Shown: piece by piece, positions 7,733 through 17,547 of the stretch | Layout: every line of letters begins with the position of its first letter | How positions within the stretch are numbered: position 1 is the first letter of the stretch | Source of the DNA: DASZUK01 sp035547695 | GTDB lineage: Bacteria > Actinomycetota > Acidimicrobiia > Acidimicrobiales > RAAP-2 | NCBI GenBank assembly: GCA_035547695.1 | Contig: DASZUK010000062.1 | Coordinates: forward strand, 186,001-250,000 | Length of the DNA stretch: 64,000 nt | Reading direction: 5' to 3' | Position numbers and translations under genes: made by a program | Notes under the pieces: generated by a model | Seen by the model: only the letters and a program-made list of their open reading frames with translations | Database searches by the model: none | Told to the model about the DNA's origin: nothing

Positions 7733-8657
7733 GTGAGCGGTTCCCGAGTCGTCGCCGTGGGGCACTTCCAGCCGGACGGGATCATGACCAACGCCGACCT
7801 GGAGAAGCTGGTGGACACGAGCGACGAGTGGATCCGCCGGCGGGTGGGGATCGAGACCCGGCACATCGCCCCGGCGGAGATGACGGTGGGGGACATGGCC
7901 ACGGAGGCCGCCCGCCATGCCATGGCCCACGCCGGGTGGTCGGCCGACGACGTCGACCTGCTGATGGTGGCCACCTGCACCACCACCGAGCGGTCCCCCA
8001 ACGTGGCCAGCCGGGTGGCCGCCGGCCTGGGCATCGCGGCCCCGGCGGCCATCGAGGTCAACGTGGCCTGCTCCGGGTTCACCCACGCCCTGGCCCTGAC
8101 CGACCACACCCTCCGGGCCGGGGTGGCCCGGCGCGCCGTGGTGGTCGGCGCCGACAAGCTGTCGGCGGTCACCAACTGGGCCGACCGCGGCACCTGCGTG
8201 CTGGTCGGCGACGGCGCCGGCGCGGTGGCCGTCGAAGCCGTCGACGGCGACCCCGGCATCGGCCCGGTGGTGTGGGGGTCGCTGCCCCAACTGGGCGACG
8301 CCGTCGTCATCGACGGGCAGCCGCCGGTGTTCTCGCAGGAGGGAGCCTCGGTGTACCGGTGGGCCACCACCGTCCTGCCGGACGTCGTCCGCCAGACCTG
8401 CGCCCGCAGCGGCCTGGAGCTCGAGGACCTGGCGGCCATCGTGCTGCACCAGGCCAACCTCCGCGTCATCGAGGCCGTCCTCGGCCGCCTCGGCCCCGTC
8501 AAGGCGGTGGTGGCCCGCGACGTGGTGGAGTCCGGCAACACCTCCGCCGCCAGCGTCCCGCTGGCCCTGTCCAAGCTGCTGGAGCAGGAGCACGTCGAGT
8601 CCGGCGCGCCCATCCTGCTGCTCGCCTTCGGCGGCGGCCTGTCCTACGCCGGGCTGG

Positions 8658-8674
<17 letters not shown>
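7733..8674 (+). CDS. fabH: Beta-ketoacyl-ACP synthase III (KASIII)-like protein
   Basis: The 313-residue thiolase-fold protein carries the FabH catalytic triad: Cys113 in NVACSGF, His239 in LHQANLR and Asn269 in SGNTSAAS. DTSDEWIRRRVGIETR is the typical N-terminal signature. FabH condenses an acyl-CoA with malonyl-ACP to start fatty acid synthesis. No other fab gene is nearby, so this may instead be a specialised paralogue making a ketone, alkene precursor or signalling lipid. The GTG start has a good ribosome site, AGGAGGG. The 3' end overlaps the convergent exonuclease gene by 17 bases. Confidence 0.85.
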
Positions 8675-9583
<909 letters not shown>

Positions 9584-9584
<1 letters not shown>

Positions 9585-9964
9585 CAGTCGGCGCCGAAGG
9601 TGGTGAGGGACAGCGTGTTGCCGTCGGGGTCGGTGAACCAGGCCACCCGGTCCCCGCCGGGCGCGGTCCAGATGCCGAGGTCGTCCTGGTCCATGCCGTC
9701 GTAGCGGGTGAACCGGACCCCGGCCTCGGCCAGCCGGCGGACGGTGGCCGCGATGTCGGGGACCCGCCAGCCGGCGACGGTGAACGGCTGCACCGTGAGC
9801 TCCGGCACCGGCGTCAGCCGCAGCATGGTGCCGGCGGCGTCGACCACCAGGGCGAACGGGGTGTCCTCCCGGACCGCCAGCCCGAGGGTGCCTTCGTAGA
9901 AGGCCCGGGCGGCCGACAGGTCGGTGACGGGCACGAACCCGATGAACGGGGCGTCGGTCAGCAT
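9584..9964 (-). CDS. VOC / glyoxalase-bleomycin resistance-like protein
   Basis: The 126 residues form one VOC unit: FIGFVPVTDLSAARAFYEGTL at the front and WFTDPDGNTLSLTTF at the end. The usual first metal His is replaced (GFVPV), and hydrophobic residues occupy positions where dioxygenases have ligands, so a binding protein is as likely as an enzyme. TACCCT six bases before the ATG suggests a leaderless promoter that overlaps the -10 of the divergent pgeF gene. It is coupled to the exonuclease by a TGATG overlap. Confidence 0.75.
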
Positions 9965-9970
9965 CCGGCG

Positions 9971-9980
9971 AGGGTACCGT
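9971..9980. promoter_or_regulatory. Overlapping divergent -10 boxes (AGGGTACCGT)
   Basis: TACCGT (9975-9980) serves the plus-strand gene at 9988, and TACCCT read on the minus strand (9976-9971) serves the gene starting at 9964. The two boxes share the TA step. Each is six or seven bases from its start codon. Confidence 0.55.
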
Positions 9981-9987
9981 GGGCACG

Positions 9988-10824
9988 ATGCGCCGGCAGG
10001 TCCATCCGGGCGGGGTGTGCACCTGGCACTTCGACCTCGACGGGCCCGGCGTCCTGGCCGCCGTCACCACCCGGCACGGCGGCGCCAGCACCGGCCCGTA
10101 CCGGGGGCTGAACCTGGCCTACCACGTCGGCGACGACCCGGACCGGGTGGCCGGCAACCGCCGGCTGCTCTGCCGGGCCCTCGGCGTGGCCACCGTCACG
10201 GTGCCCGACCAGCAGCACGGCTGCCGGGTGGCGGTGGTCGACGGGGACCTGGCCGGGGCCGGCTACCGGTCCGACGACGACGCCCGGGCCCGGTTGCCGG
10301 CCACCGACGCCCTGGTCACCGACCAGCCGGGGGTGGCGTTGGGGGTGCTGATGGCCGACTGCGGCCCGGTGGTGCTGTTCGACCCGGGCCGGCCGGCCCT
10401 GGCGGTGGTCCACTCCGGCCGTCGCGGGGCCGTCCTCGACGTCGTCGGCGCCGCGGTCCGCACCCTGCAGGACCGGTTCGGCACCGACCCGGCCGACCTG
10501 CGGGCCGGCGTCGGCCCCTGCATCGGGCCGGCCAGCTACGAGATCGGCGGGGACGCGTTGGCGGACACCGCCGACGCCCTGGGCGACCGGTTCCTGGCGC
10601 CGTCACGGCCGGGCCACGCCCACTTCGACCTGCCCGGCGCCCTCCGGTGGCGGCTGTTGCAGGCCGGCGTCCCCGACCGGCAGGTGGAGATGGCCGCGGT
10701 GGACACCTACCGGAGCACCGCCGACCTGTTCTCCGACCGGGCCGCCCGGCCCTGTGGCCGCATCATGCTGCTGGCCGCCCTCCGCCGAGGAGTCCGTCCG
10801 GCCGACGACCCGCCGGCCGGGTGA
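9988..10824 (+). CDS. pgeF: Polyphenol oxidase/purine nucleoside phosphorylase family (YfiH/PgeF)
   Basis: This 278-residue protein has the conserved metal site of the multicopper polyphenol oxidase (laccase-like) DUF152 family: His77 in DQQHG, Cys125 in MADCGPVVL and His142 in VHSGRRG, with GPCIGPASYEI further on. Family members act as zinc-dependent purine nucleoside phosphorylase/deaminases, or as PgeF they edit misincorporated L-Ser from peptidoglycan precursors. The usual HAGWRG is HSGRRG here, keeping the His but losing the Trp. The ATG at 9988 fits the -10 at 9975-9980; a GTG at 9979 is in frame but overlaps that box. Confidence 0.8.
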   Translation: MRRQVHPGGVCTWHFDLDGPGVLAAVTTRHGGASTGPYRGLNLAYHVGDDPDRVAGNRRLLCRALGVATVTVPDQQHGCRVAVVDGDLAGAGYRSDDDARARLPATDALVTDQPGVALGVLMADCGPVVLFDPGRPALAVVHSGRRGAVLDVVGAAVRTLQDRFGTDPADLRAGVGPCIGPASYEIGGDALADTADALGDRFLAPSRPGHAHFDLPGALRWRLLQAGVPDRQVEMAAVDTYRSTADLFSDRAARPCGRIMLLAALRRGVRPADDPPAG

Positions 10825-10873
10825 TCGTCACCACCGGTGACCGGACCGGCCGGGCCGGACCGAACGCCCGGGG

Positions 10874-11872
10874 TCAGGCCGGGTCGGGACCCGGCGCGGG
10901 TGCCGCCGGCGCACCCGGGACGTTCTGGGTGCCCGGGACGTTCTGGGTGCCCGGGATGTTCTGGGCGCCGGGGACGTTCGGGGTGCCGGGGCCGGCGGGC
11001 GGGGGCGGCACCGGTTGGGCGGTCGCCGACATGGTGGCCGGGGTGCTCCGGGTGAGGGCGACCGCTCCGGCGCAGAGGACCACGAACGCCAGGACCGCCC
11101 CGGCCAGGACCCCGTCCCCGGTGGCCAGCTTCTCGTCGAACAGCACGACGCCGAGGCAGATGCTCATGATCGGGTCCACCAGCACCATGATGGGCTGCGA
11201 CACGCTCAGCGGGCCCACGTGCAGGGTGTCCTGCTCCATCAGGAACCCGGCGATGCCCCCGACGGCCAGGGCGTACACCGGCCAGTGCTCCAGGGACCCG
11301 ACCAGGCCGACGGTGGTCAGGTCGTCGGTGGTGGTCTTGATGAACGTGGCCTCCAGGGACCAGATGAGGGCGGTGGCCGTGGCCAGCACCGCGGCCCGGC
11401 GGACCGGCGGCCCGGTCCGGCCGAGGACGTACAGCACCACCACCGCACCACCCACCCCGACCAGCACCCAGGTCCAGTGCCCGATCGTCGGCTCCTGGGC
11501 GCCCCCACGGGGATCGGCCAGCACCAGGAACACCACCAGGCCGACGCAGGTGACCGCCGCCGACCCCCAGGCCCTCTTCGAGATCGACTGGTGCAGCCAC
11601 TGCCGGCGGAGCAGCAGGGCGAACACCAGCTCGCTCACCAACAGGGGTTGGACCACCGATAGCTGCCCGTTGTGCAGCGCGATGGCCTGGAAGACGAACG
11701 CGCCCAGGATGCCCACCCATCCCAGCAGCCACAGCGGGCTCTTCAGCAGGTAGCGGGCCAGCGCCACCCCCTTCAGCTTCGGCGACGCCCGGATGCTGGC
11801 CAGGTGCTGGACGGCCACCACCATGGCGTTGCAGAACGCGGTGAGCAGTGCGAAGACGATGGTGACCGTCAT
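10874..11872 (-). CDS. EamA/DMT-family membrane transporter
   Basis: The 332-residue protein has about ten predicted membrane segments in two halves, as in drug/metabolite transporters: MTVTIVFALLTAFCNAMVVAVQ opens the first, PVYALAVGGIAGFLMEQD and SQPIMVLVDPIMSICLGVVLFDE are typical of the second. The C-terminal 45 residues are a Pro/Asn/Gly repeat tail in the cytoplasm. Substrate is unknown. The start ATG lies ten bases after TAGGGT, and the gene is divergent from the broken aidB gene. Confidence 0.8.
   Translation of the reverse strand: MTVTIVFALLTAFCNAMVVAVQHLASIRASPKLKGVALARYLLKSPLWLLGWVGILGAFVFQAIALHNGQLSVVQPLLVSELVFALLLRRQWLHQSISKRAWGSAAVTCVGLVVFLVLADPRGGAQEPTIGHWTWVLVGVGGAVVVLYVLGRTGPPVRRAAVLATATALIWSLEATFIKTTTDDLTTVGLVGSLEHWPVYALAVGGIAGFLMEQDTLHVGPLSVSQPIMVLVDPIMSICLGVVLFDEKLATGDGVLAGAVLAFVVLCAGAVALTRSTPATMSATAQPVPPPPAGPGTPNVPGAQNIPGTQNVPGTQNVPGAPAAPAPGPDPA
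10917..10990 (-). repeat. In-frame 18-base repeats at the transporter C-terminus
   Basis: About four copies of an 18-base unit encode NVPGTQ or NIPGTQ repeats in the cytoplasmic tail of the DMT transporter. The phase is kept, so the repeat is tolerated as linker sequence. Confidence 0.75.
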
Positions 11873-11969
11873 CTCGCCCCCGACCCTACCGAGCCGGCGA
11901 CGCCCGGGCGCGGGTAGGTTCCCGGTGGGGCGACCATGGGAGGTCCACGGAGGTCCGCGGGAGGTGGGG

Positions 11970-13642
11970 ATGCCGACGCACCAGGTCACCAACCAGGTTC
12001 CGCCCCTGGTGGGCTACGACGTCGCCGACGACCGGTCCCTGCTGGACGGCCTCGAACGGGAGGGCGCCGGCTGGGCCGCGGCCGACCTGCACGACCTCGG
12101 CCGGCTGGCCGGCGGCGCCCACGCCCAGGAGATGGGCCGGGTGGCCAACGAGAACCCGCCAGAGCTCCGTGCCTTCGACCGGTACGGGAACCGCGTCGAC
12201 GAGGTCGAGTTCCACCCCTACTGGCACCAACTGATGGCCGTCGCCGTCGGGCAGGGCATGCACGCGACGCCGTGGCGGCAGCACCGGGCCGGGGCCCACG
12301 TGGCCCGGGCCGCCAAGTTCTACGTCTGGGCCCAGGTTGAGATCGGCCACCTCTGCCCGATCTCCATGACCTACGCCGCCGTCCCCGCCCTGCGGCACGC
12401 CCCCGACCTGGCGGCCCGCTTCGAGCCGCTGCTGGCCTCCACCGACTACGACTACGGCCTCCGCGACCCCGGCACCAAGCGCGGCCTGATCGCCGGCATG
12501 TCCATGACCGAGAAGCAGGGCGGCTCCGACGTGCGGGCCAACACCACCACCGCCACCCCGGCCGGTGACGGCACCTGGTCGGTGGTCGGCCACAAGTGGT
12601 TCACCTCCGCCCCCATGTCCGACCTCTTCCTGGCCCTCGCCCAGGCCCCCGGTGGGCTGTCCTGCTTCCTCGTCCCCCCGGGTGCTGCCCGACGGCACCC
12701 GCAACCCCATGCACCTCCAACGGTTGAAGGACAAGCTCGGCAACCGGTCCAACGCCTCCGCCGAGGTCGAGTACGACGGCGCCACCGCCTGGTTGGTCGG
12801 CGAGGAGGGCCGCGGGGTGCGGACCATCATGGACATGGTCAACGGCACCCGGTTGGACGCCATGACCGGCAGCGCGTCCGGCATGCGGTGGGGCGCCGTC
12901 CAGGCCGTCCACCACGCCACCCACCGCCGGGCCTTCGGCGCCGCCCTGGTCGACCAGCCGCTGATGGCCAACGTCCTGGCCGACCTGGTGGTGGAGTCCG
13001 AGGCCGCCGCCGCCCTCTGCCTCCGGCTGGCCGGCGCCACCGACCGGGCGGTGGCCGGCGACGACGCCGAGGCCGCGTTCCGGCGCATCGGGCTGGCCGC
13101 CGGCAAGTACTGGATCTGCAAGCGGGCCCCGGTGCACGCCGCCGAGGCCCTGGAGTGCCTGGGCGGCAACGGCTACGTCGAGGAGTCCCAGCTTCCCCGG
13201 CTGTACCGAGAGGCCCCGGTCAACTCCATCTGGGAGGGGTCCGGCAACGTCGCCGCCCTGGACGCCCTCCGGGCCATGGCCACCCGACCGGAGTCGGTGG
13301 AGGCCTACCTGGCCGAGGTGGACCGGGCCGCCGGCGCCGACGCCCGCCTGGACCGGGCCGTCGCCCGCCTCCGCCGGGACCTGGCCGACATCGGGTGCCG
13401 GTGCCGACGCAGGTGCCCGTGCCGGTGTCGACGCCGGTGCCGTCGAGTACCGGGCCCGCCGGCTGGTGGAGGACCTGGCCCTGGTGTTGCAGGGGTCCCT
13501 CCTGGTCCGCCACGGCCACCCCGCGGTGGCCGACGCCTTCTGCGCTTCCCGGCTGGACGGCGACCGGGGAATGGCGTTCGGCACCCTGCCCACCGGGGTG
13601 GACCGGGCCGCCGTCATCGCCCGTGCCGCGCCCGTGCTGTAG
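11970..13642 (+). pseudogene. AidB-type acyl-CoA dehydrogenase with two +1 frameshifts
   Basis: The product would be about 556 residues, the size of AidB. Typical AidB segments occur in order: DEVEFHPYWHQLM, HLCPISMTYAAVPAL and MSMTEKQGGSDVRANTT in the first frame, then LPDGTRNPMHLQRLKDKLGN, GGNGYVEESQLPRLYRE and SIWEGSGNVAALD in the second, and VEYRARRLVEDLALVLQGS to the stop in the third. The first shift is at the C6 run 12674-12679, the second at the GGG 13393-13395; deleting one base at each restores one frame. AidB proteins bind FAD and are linked to alkylation stress. Because both lesions lie in short homopolymers, sequencing error and real decay are both possible. ATG 11970 follows GGAGGTGGGG. 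Confidence 0.85.
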
Positions 13643-13747
13643 CGAGCGCCGGGCTGTGGTACCCGTGCCGCACCCGTGCTGTGGCACCCGTGCTGTGGGA
13701 ACGGCCCGTCTTGGCGCCGTGCCGGCTATGGCGAGGGGGCCCGGCAT

Positions 13748-13877
13748 GGGAGGGCTGGGGCAATGTTTTTTTCCGGCCACCGCAGAAAGCGGCTGACCAG
13801 GGGAAACACGGCCGGATGGGGGAGAAAGTCCGGGTCGCTGACCAGGCCGTATCGCAATTCTGCAAACGTTGGAACGG
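13748..13877. other. Intergenic element A, related to element B at 19551-19680
   Basis: This low-GC segment lies between the convergent aidB and hydrolase genes. Compared with 19551-19680 it shares GGGAGGG at the start, TTCCG-CC, GAGAAAG (13822-13828), ATTCT (13857-13861) and CGTTGGAA (13867-13874); the last three blocks have exactly the same spacing in both copies, with 36 of 53 positions identical by hand count. Hairpins GGCTGG/CCGGCC (13753-13758 with 13773-13778) and CGC-AGAAA-GCG (13781-13791) have counterparts with changed but still pairing bases in element B. It contains GCTGACCAGG twice. I do not know its function; structured RNA, regulatory DNA or a small mobile remnant are open. Confidence 0.6.
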
Positions 13878-13935
13878 AGTAGATGCCCGGCGGCCTCCCC
13901 TCAGGGGGTGCCGACGGGGAAGGGCGGTGCCCCGG

Positions 13936-14820
13936 TCAGGGGCGGCCGCCGTGGCGCCAGGTGGCCAGCAGGGTCCGCAGGGCGGTGACCAGTGACAGCG
14001 GCTGGTCCAGCATCACGTGGTGCCACGCTTCGGGGATGTCGACCAGGACCCGGTCGGCGGCCAGGTGGAGGCGGAACAGGTCGTCCATGTCCGAGCTGAT
14101 CAGCCCGAACTGGGCCCGCAGCAGCGCGAACCGGCACCGCACGTCGGCCAGGGCCGCCGGGTCCGGTCGGTCGATCGCCGTCAGGAAGCCCGGATCGAAC
14201 TTCCAGGTCCAGCCGTCCCCTGTGGGCCGCACCGACGTCCGGGCCACGTGGTCGAGGACGTACGGCAGCGACGTCGGTTGGTCCGGGATGGTGTGGAACC
14301 GGGCCAGGGCCTCCTCGACGGTGGCGTAGTGCTTCAGCGGGCCGAACGCGTTGCCGGCCAGGGCGGCCGCCTGCTCCGGCTCCAACTGCCGGATGGCCGT
14401 GTCGACGAGCACCACGGCCTTCGCGGCGTCGGGGTCCCCGAGGATGGCCTTCACCGCCGCCTGCCCACCCATGCTGTGCGCCACCACCACCGGCCGCTCC
14501 GGGTGCGATGAGCGGGCGCACACCGCCAGCACCTCCTCGGCCCAGTGGTCGAAGGTGTACCGGTCCCGCCGGCCGCTGTCGCCGTGGCCGGACATGTCGA
14601 AGGCCACCACCCCCCGGCCGTCGGCCAGCAGCGGGCCGACGTGGTCCCACCACCGGGCGTGGGCCCCGCCGCCGTGCACCAGCACCACCGCCGGGTCGTC
14701 CCGGTCCCCCCACCATCGACAGGCGATGGTGCAGCCGTCCACCTCCAGCACCTCCGTCGCCACCGCGGCGGCCAGTGCGTCGCGGAACCAGTCGGGGCCG
14801 ATCGGGTCGGAGGCAGTCAT
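13936..14820 (-). CDS. Alpha/beta hydrolase
   Basis: This 294-residue protein has the alpha/beta hydrolase fold: VLVHGGGAHARWWDH forms the oxyanion loop (residues about 46-60), Ser116 in VAHSMGGQA is the nucleophile, an acidic residue follows near DMDDLF or VDIPEA, and His near residue 267 in AWHHVMLD completes the triad. It probably hydrolyses an ester, lactone or epoxide; no substrate can be named. TACCCT nine bases before the ATG is a possible -10 box. The gene converges on the aidB pseudogene with element A and a CCCC-TCA-GGGG hairpin (13897-13907) between them. Confidence 0.85.
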   Translation of the reverse strand: MTASDPIGPDWFRDALAAAVATEVLEVDGCTIACRWWGDRDDPAVVLVHGGGAHARWWDHVGPLLADGRGVVAFDMSGHGDSGRRDRYTFDHWAEEVLAVCARSSHPERPVVVAHSMGGQAAVKAILGDPDAAKAVVLVDTAIRQLEPEQAAALAGNAFGPLKHYATVEEALARFHTIPDQPTSLPYVLDHVARTSVRPTGDGWTWKFDPGFLTAIDRPDPAALADVRCRFALLRAQFGLISSDMDDLFRLHLAADRVLVDIPEAWHHVMLDQPLSLVTALRTLLATWRHGGRP

Positions 14821-14930
14821 GGGGCCCTCAGGGTACTTTGACCAGCCGACCGTTCAGTAGTTGGCCCGTTCAGTAGTTGGCGGGTCAGTAGTTGGTGGGG
14901 CCGGCGCCGGCCGCCCCCACCGCCGGGCCG

Positions 14931-15971
14931 TCAGCCGCGGGCGGGGACCACCTCGTCCACCAGCCCCCACCGCCGGGCCGTGCCGGCGTCCACCGGCAGC
15001 CCGCTCAGGGCCAGGTAGGCGGTCCGGTGCCGGCCGATCCGCTTCGGCAGCGTCGCCGTGCCGCCGGCGCCCGGCACCAGGCCCATGGCCACCTCCGGCA
15101 GCAGGAACGTGGTGCCCGGGTCCGCTTCCACCCGACCGGCCAGGGCCGCCAGCTCCAGGCCCGCGCCGACGCAGGCGCCGTGCACCGCGAAGACCGTCTT
15201 GCCGGCGCATCCCAGCAGCGTCCGGGCGGCGCTCCGGGTGGTGCGGACCAGGTGAGCCTGCGACGGGTCCTCCGCCGTCCCGAACTCGTCCAGATCCCCC
15301 CCGCTGCAGAACGACGGCCCCGCCCCGCGCACCCGGACCTGCTCGATCGTCGGGTCGGCGGCCACCAGCTCGAACGCCGCCACCAGCTCGTCCCGCATCT
15401 GGGCGCTGAACGCGTTCCGTACCTCCGGCCGGTGCAGCTCCACCTCCAGCACCGCGCCGTCCCGCTCCACCACCACCGCCCGCCCCGCCGGCCGGGGCCG
15501 CCGCGGCGGCCGGCCGGCCAGCCACCGCCGGTGCTCCTCCCCGGCCTGCAGCAGCCCGTACACGAACGACTCCGCCACCAGTCCCCCCGCCACGTCCAGC
15601 CGGGCCGACAGCCGCAGCAACTGCACCAGCGCCACCGCCGCGGTCGGGTTCGCCGCCGCCCGCGCCCGCAGGTGCTCCACGGTGGCCGCCACGTCGGCAC
15701 ACCACACCCACGGCGCCGGCGGGTCCGGCGTGCCGGTCAGCACGATGTCCACACCCACCGTCCCGCCCGCCGTCGGCACCGCCCCCGGCGTGGCCACCCC
15801 CACCGTCACCGCCGGCAGGGCCCCCAGCCGATCGGCCAGGCCGTCCAGGCCACCGCCGCCGTCCACCGCCACCGTCACCAGCGGCCGGCCGGCGAGCACC
15901 CCCACCGATTCGGGCTCGCGGAGCAGGTCGTCGACATCCCACATGCCGGCCACCGGCCCGGGCATCTGCAC
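14931..15971 (-). CDS. Enoyl-CoA hydratase/isomerase-family protein
   Basis: The 346-residue protein has a crotonase domain in its second half: VELHRPEVRNAFSAQMRDEL, the oxyanion-hole segment GAGPSFCSGGDLDEFG and HGACVGAGLELAALAG, then LPEVAMGLVPGAGGTATLPK, which carries the region of the second catalytic Glu. The first 150 residues are a less typical extension (DVDDLLREPESVGVLAGRPL and similar), possibly a degenerate second unit. The GTG at 15971 was chosen because TACAGT lies exactly six bases upstream; ATG 15965 is the alternative. It is divergent from a CoA-transferase, which suggests a shared acyl-CoA pathway. Confidence 0.8.
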   Translation of the reverse strand: MQMPGPVAGMWDVDDLLREPESVGVLAGRPLVTVAVDGGGGLDGLADRLGALPAVTVGVATPGAVPTAGGTVGVDIVLTGTPDPPAPWVWCADVAATVEHLRARAAANPTAAVALVQLLRLSARLDVAGGLVAESFVYGLLQAGEEHRRWLAGRPPRRPRPAGRAVVVERDGAVLEVELHRPEVRNAFSAQMRDELVAAFELVAADPTIEQVRVRGAGPSFCSGGDLDEFGTAEDPSQAHLVRTTRSAARTLLGCAGKTVFAVHGACVGAGLELAALAGRVEADPGTTFLLPEVAMGLVPGAGGTATLPKRIGRHRTAYLALSGLPVDAGTARRWGLVDEVVPARG

Positions 15972-15977
15972 CGTTGC

Positions 15978-15987
15978 ACTGTATTCT
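15978..15987. promoter_or_regulatory. Overlapping divergent -10 boxes (ACTGTATTCT)
   Basis: TATTCT (15982-15987) is six bases before the GTG at 15994, and TACAGT on the minus strand (15983-15978) is six bases before the GTG at 15971. The boxes share TA, so one short sequence can fire both leaderless genes. Confidence 0.6.
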
Positions 15988-15993
15988 CGCCCC

Positions 15994-17547
15994 GTGACCG
16001 GGGTCCTGGCCCTGCTGGCCGACCAGGGGCTTCCGCCGCCACCGCGGTGGCCGTCGGCCACTGGCACCGGCACCGGCACGGCCACCGGCACCGCCACCGC
16101 CACGGGCACCGGCACCGCCACGGGCACGGGCACCGGCACCGGCACCGGCTGCTCCGTCCTCGACTGGGCCCGATCCGGCGCCATGTGGTTGACCGGCCCC
16201 GTCGCCGGCCCCCCGGGCTGGCCGGACGCCCCCGTCGTCGCCACCGCCCGCGACGTCGCCGACGCCGTGTCCGCCTACGGCGCCCCCTACGGTGCCGACG
16301 GCCTGGACGTCCCCGCGCTCCTGACCGGCCGGGCCGCCGACCGTGGCCTCCACCGCCGGGGCCGGGTGTCCGCCGGCGGTGGCTGCCGGCTGCTCCGCAC
16401 CGCGGACGGCTGGGTGGCCGTCAGCCTGGTCCGGCCGGCCGACGTCGACGCCGTCCCGGCCCTCGCCGGCGGGTTGGGCGTGCCGGTGCCGCCGCCGGCC
16501 GCCGTCTTGCCGGCACCCGGACCGTCGGGCGGGGGGGCCGACCCGGAGGCCGCCTGGGCGGTCCTGGCCGCGGCCGCGGCGGCCGTCGAGTCGGCCCGGC
16601 TGGCCGACCTGGCCCAGCTCCTCGGGGTCCCGGCGGCCCCGGTTCCCCGACGCCCTCCCGGGCCCGGCGACCCCGGGTGGCGGCCGCCGTTCGTCGCCCA
16701 CCGGCTGGGCCGACCGGTGCCCGCCGGCTCCGGTCGCCGGCCGTTGGTGGTCGACCTCACCGCCATGTGGGCCGGCCCGCTGTGCGCCCACCTCCTCGGC
16801 CGGTCCGGGGCCAGGGTGGTCAAGGTGGAGGACGTCGGCCGTCCCGACGCCGCCCGGCACGGCGACGCCCGGCTGTTCGACCGCCTGCACGCCGGCCACG
16901 GATCGGTGCAGCTCGACTTCCGGACCGCGGAGGGACGGTCCGCGCTGCACGCCCTGGTGCACGCCGCCGACGTCGTCCTCGAGTCCTCCCGGCCCCGGGC
17001 GCTGGCCCAACTGGGCATCGACGCCCCCGCCGTCGTCGCCGGCCGGCCCGGTCGCACCTGGGTGGCCATCACCGGGTACGGCCGGGACGGCGACCGGCAG
17101 GGGTGGGTGGCCTTCGGTGACGACGCCGCCGCCGGCGGGGGACTGGTCGCCGCCGGCCCGGCCGGCCCGGTCTTCTGCGCCGACGCCGTCGCCGACCCAC
17201 TGACCGGGTTGCTGGCCGCCGCCGCCGCCCTGGCCTCCATCGCCGCCGGCGGTGGCCACCTGGTCGACGTGTCCATGCACCACGCCGCCGCCTTCTTCGC
17301 CGCCGGCCCCGGCTGTCCGGCCGCCCACCGTGTCGACCCCGCCGGTGACGACCGCTGGGTGGTCCACCACCTCGACGGTCCCGACCACCAGACCGCAGTG
17401 GTCGACCGCCCGCACCCGGACCCCGCACCCACCGTCCCCGCCCCACCGGCCGGCGCCGACACCGCCCGGCTGTTGGCCGAGCTGGCCAACCCGGTCGGAA
17501 CGGGCGTCACCCCGGGCCCGGCTCCGGGCCCGGCTCCGGCTCCGTGA
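15994..17547 (+). CDS. CaiB/BaiF-family CoA-transferase
   Basis: The 517-residue protein has a family III CoA-transferase core in its second half: VVDLTAMWAGPLCAHLLGRSGARVVKVED, GHGSVQLDFRTAEGR and DVVLESSRPRALAQLGID (key residues D, W, P, H, K, D, R). HLVDVSMHHAAAFF is the characteristic later segment. The N-terminal 240 residues look like a degenerate partner domain, interrupted by a Gly-Thr repeat. Such enzymes move CoA between carboxylic acids. The stop overlaps the GTG of an amidohydrolase, and the gene is divergent from an enoyl-CoA hydratase-like gene, consistent with a degradation pathway using CoA thioesters. Confidence 0.8.
   Translation: MTGVLALLADQGLPPPPRWPSATGTGTGTATGTATATGTGTATGTGTGTGTGCSVLDWARSGAMWLTGPVAGPPGWPDAPVVATARDVADAVSAYGAPYGADGLDVPALLTGRAADRGLHRRGRVSAGGGCRLLRTADGWVAVSLVRPADVDAVPALAGGLGVPVPPPAAVLPAPGPSGGGADPEAAWAVLAAAAAAVESARLADLAQLLGVPAAPVPRRPPGPGDPGWRPPFVAHRLGRPVPAGSGRRPLVVDLTAMWAGPLCAHLLGRSGARVVKVEDVGRPDAARHGDARLFDRLHAGHGSVQLDFRTAEGRSALHALVHAADVVLESSRPRALAQLGIDAPAVVAGRPGRTWVAITGYGRDGDRQGWVAFGDDAAAGGGLVAAGPAGPVFCADAVADPLTGLLAAAAALASIAAGGGHLVDVSMHHAAAFFAAGPGCPAAHRVDPAGDDRWVVHHLDGPDHQTAVVDRPHPDPAPTVPAPPAGADTARLLAELANPVGTGVTPGPAPGPAPAP
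16058..16152 (+). repeat. Gly-Thr/Ala-Thr coding microsatellite
   Basis: Runs of accggc, accgcc and accggg six-mers encode about 30 residues of GTGT and GTAT in the CoA-transferase N-terminus. The repeat keeps the frame. Confidence 0.8.

Noticed and set aside
13676..13882. Small plus-strand ORF through element A
   Set aside because: No start context, and its frame is not shared with the homologous element B, so the similarity is at nucleotide level.
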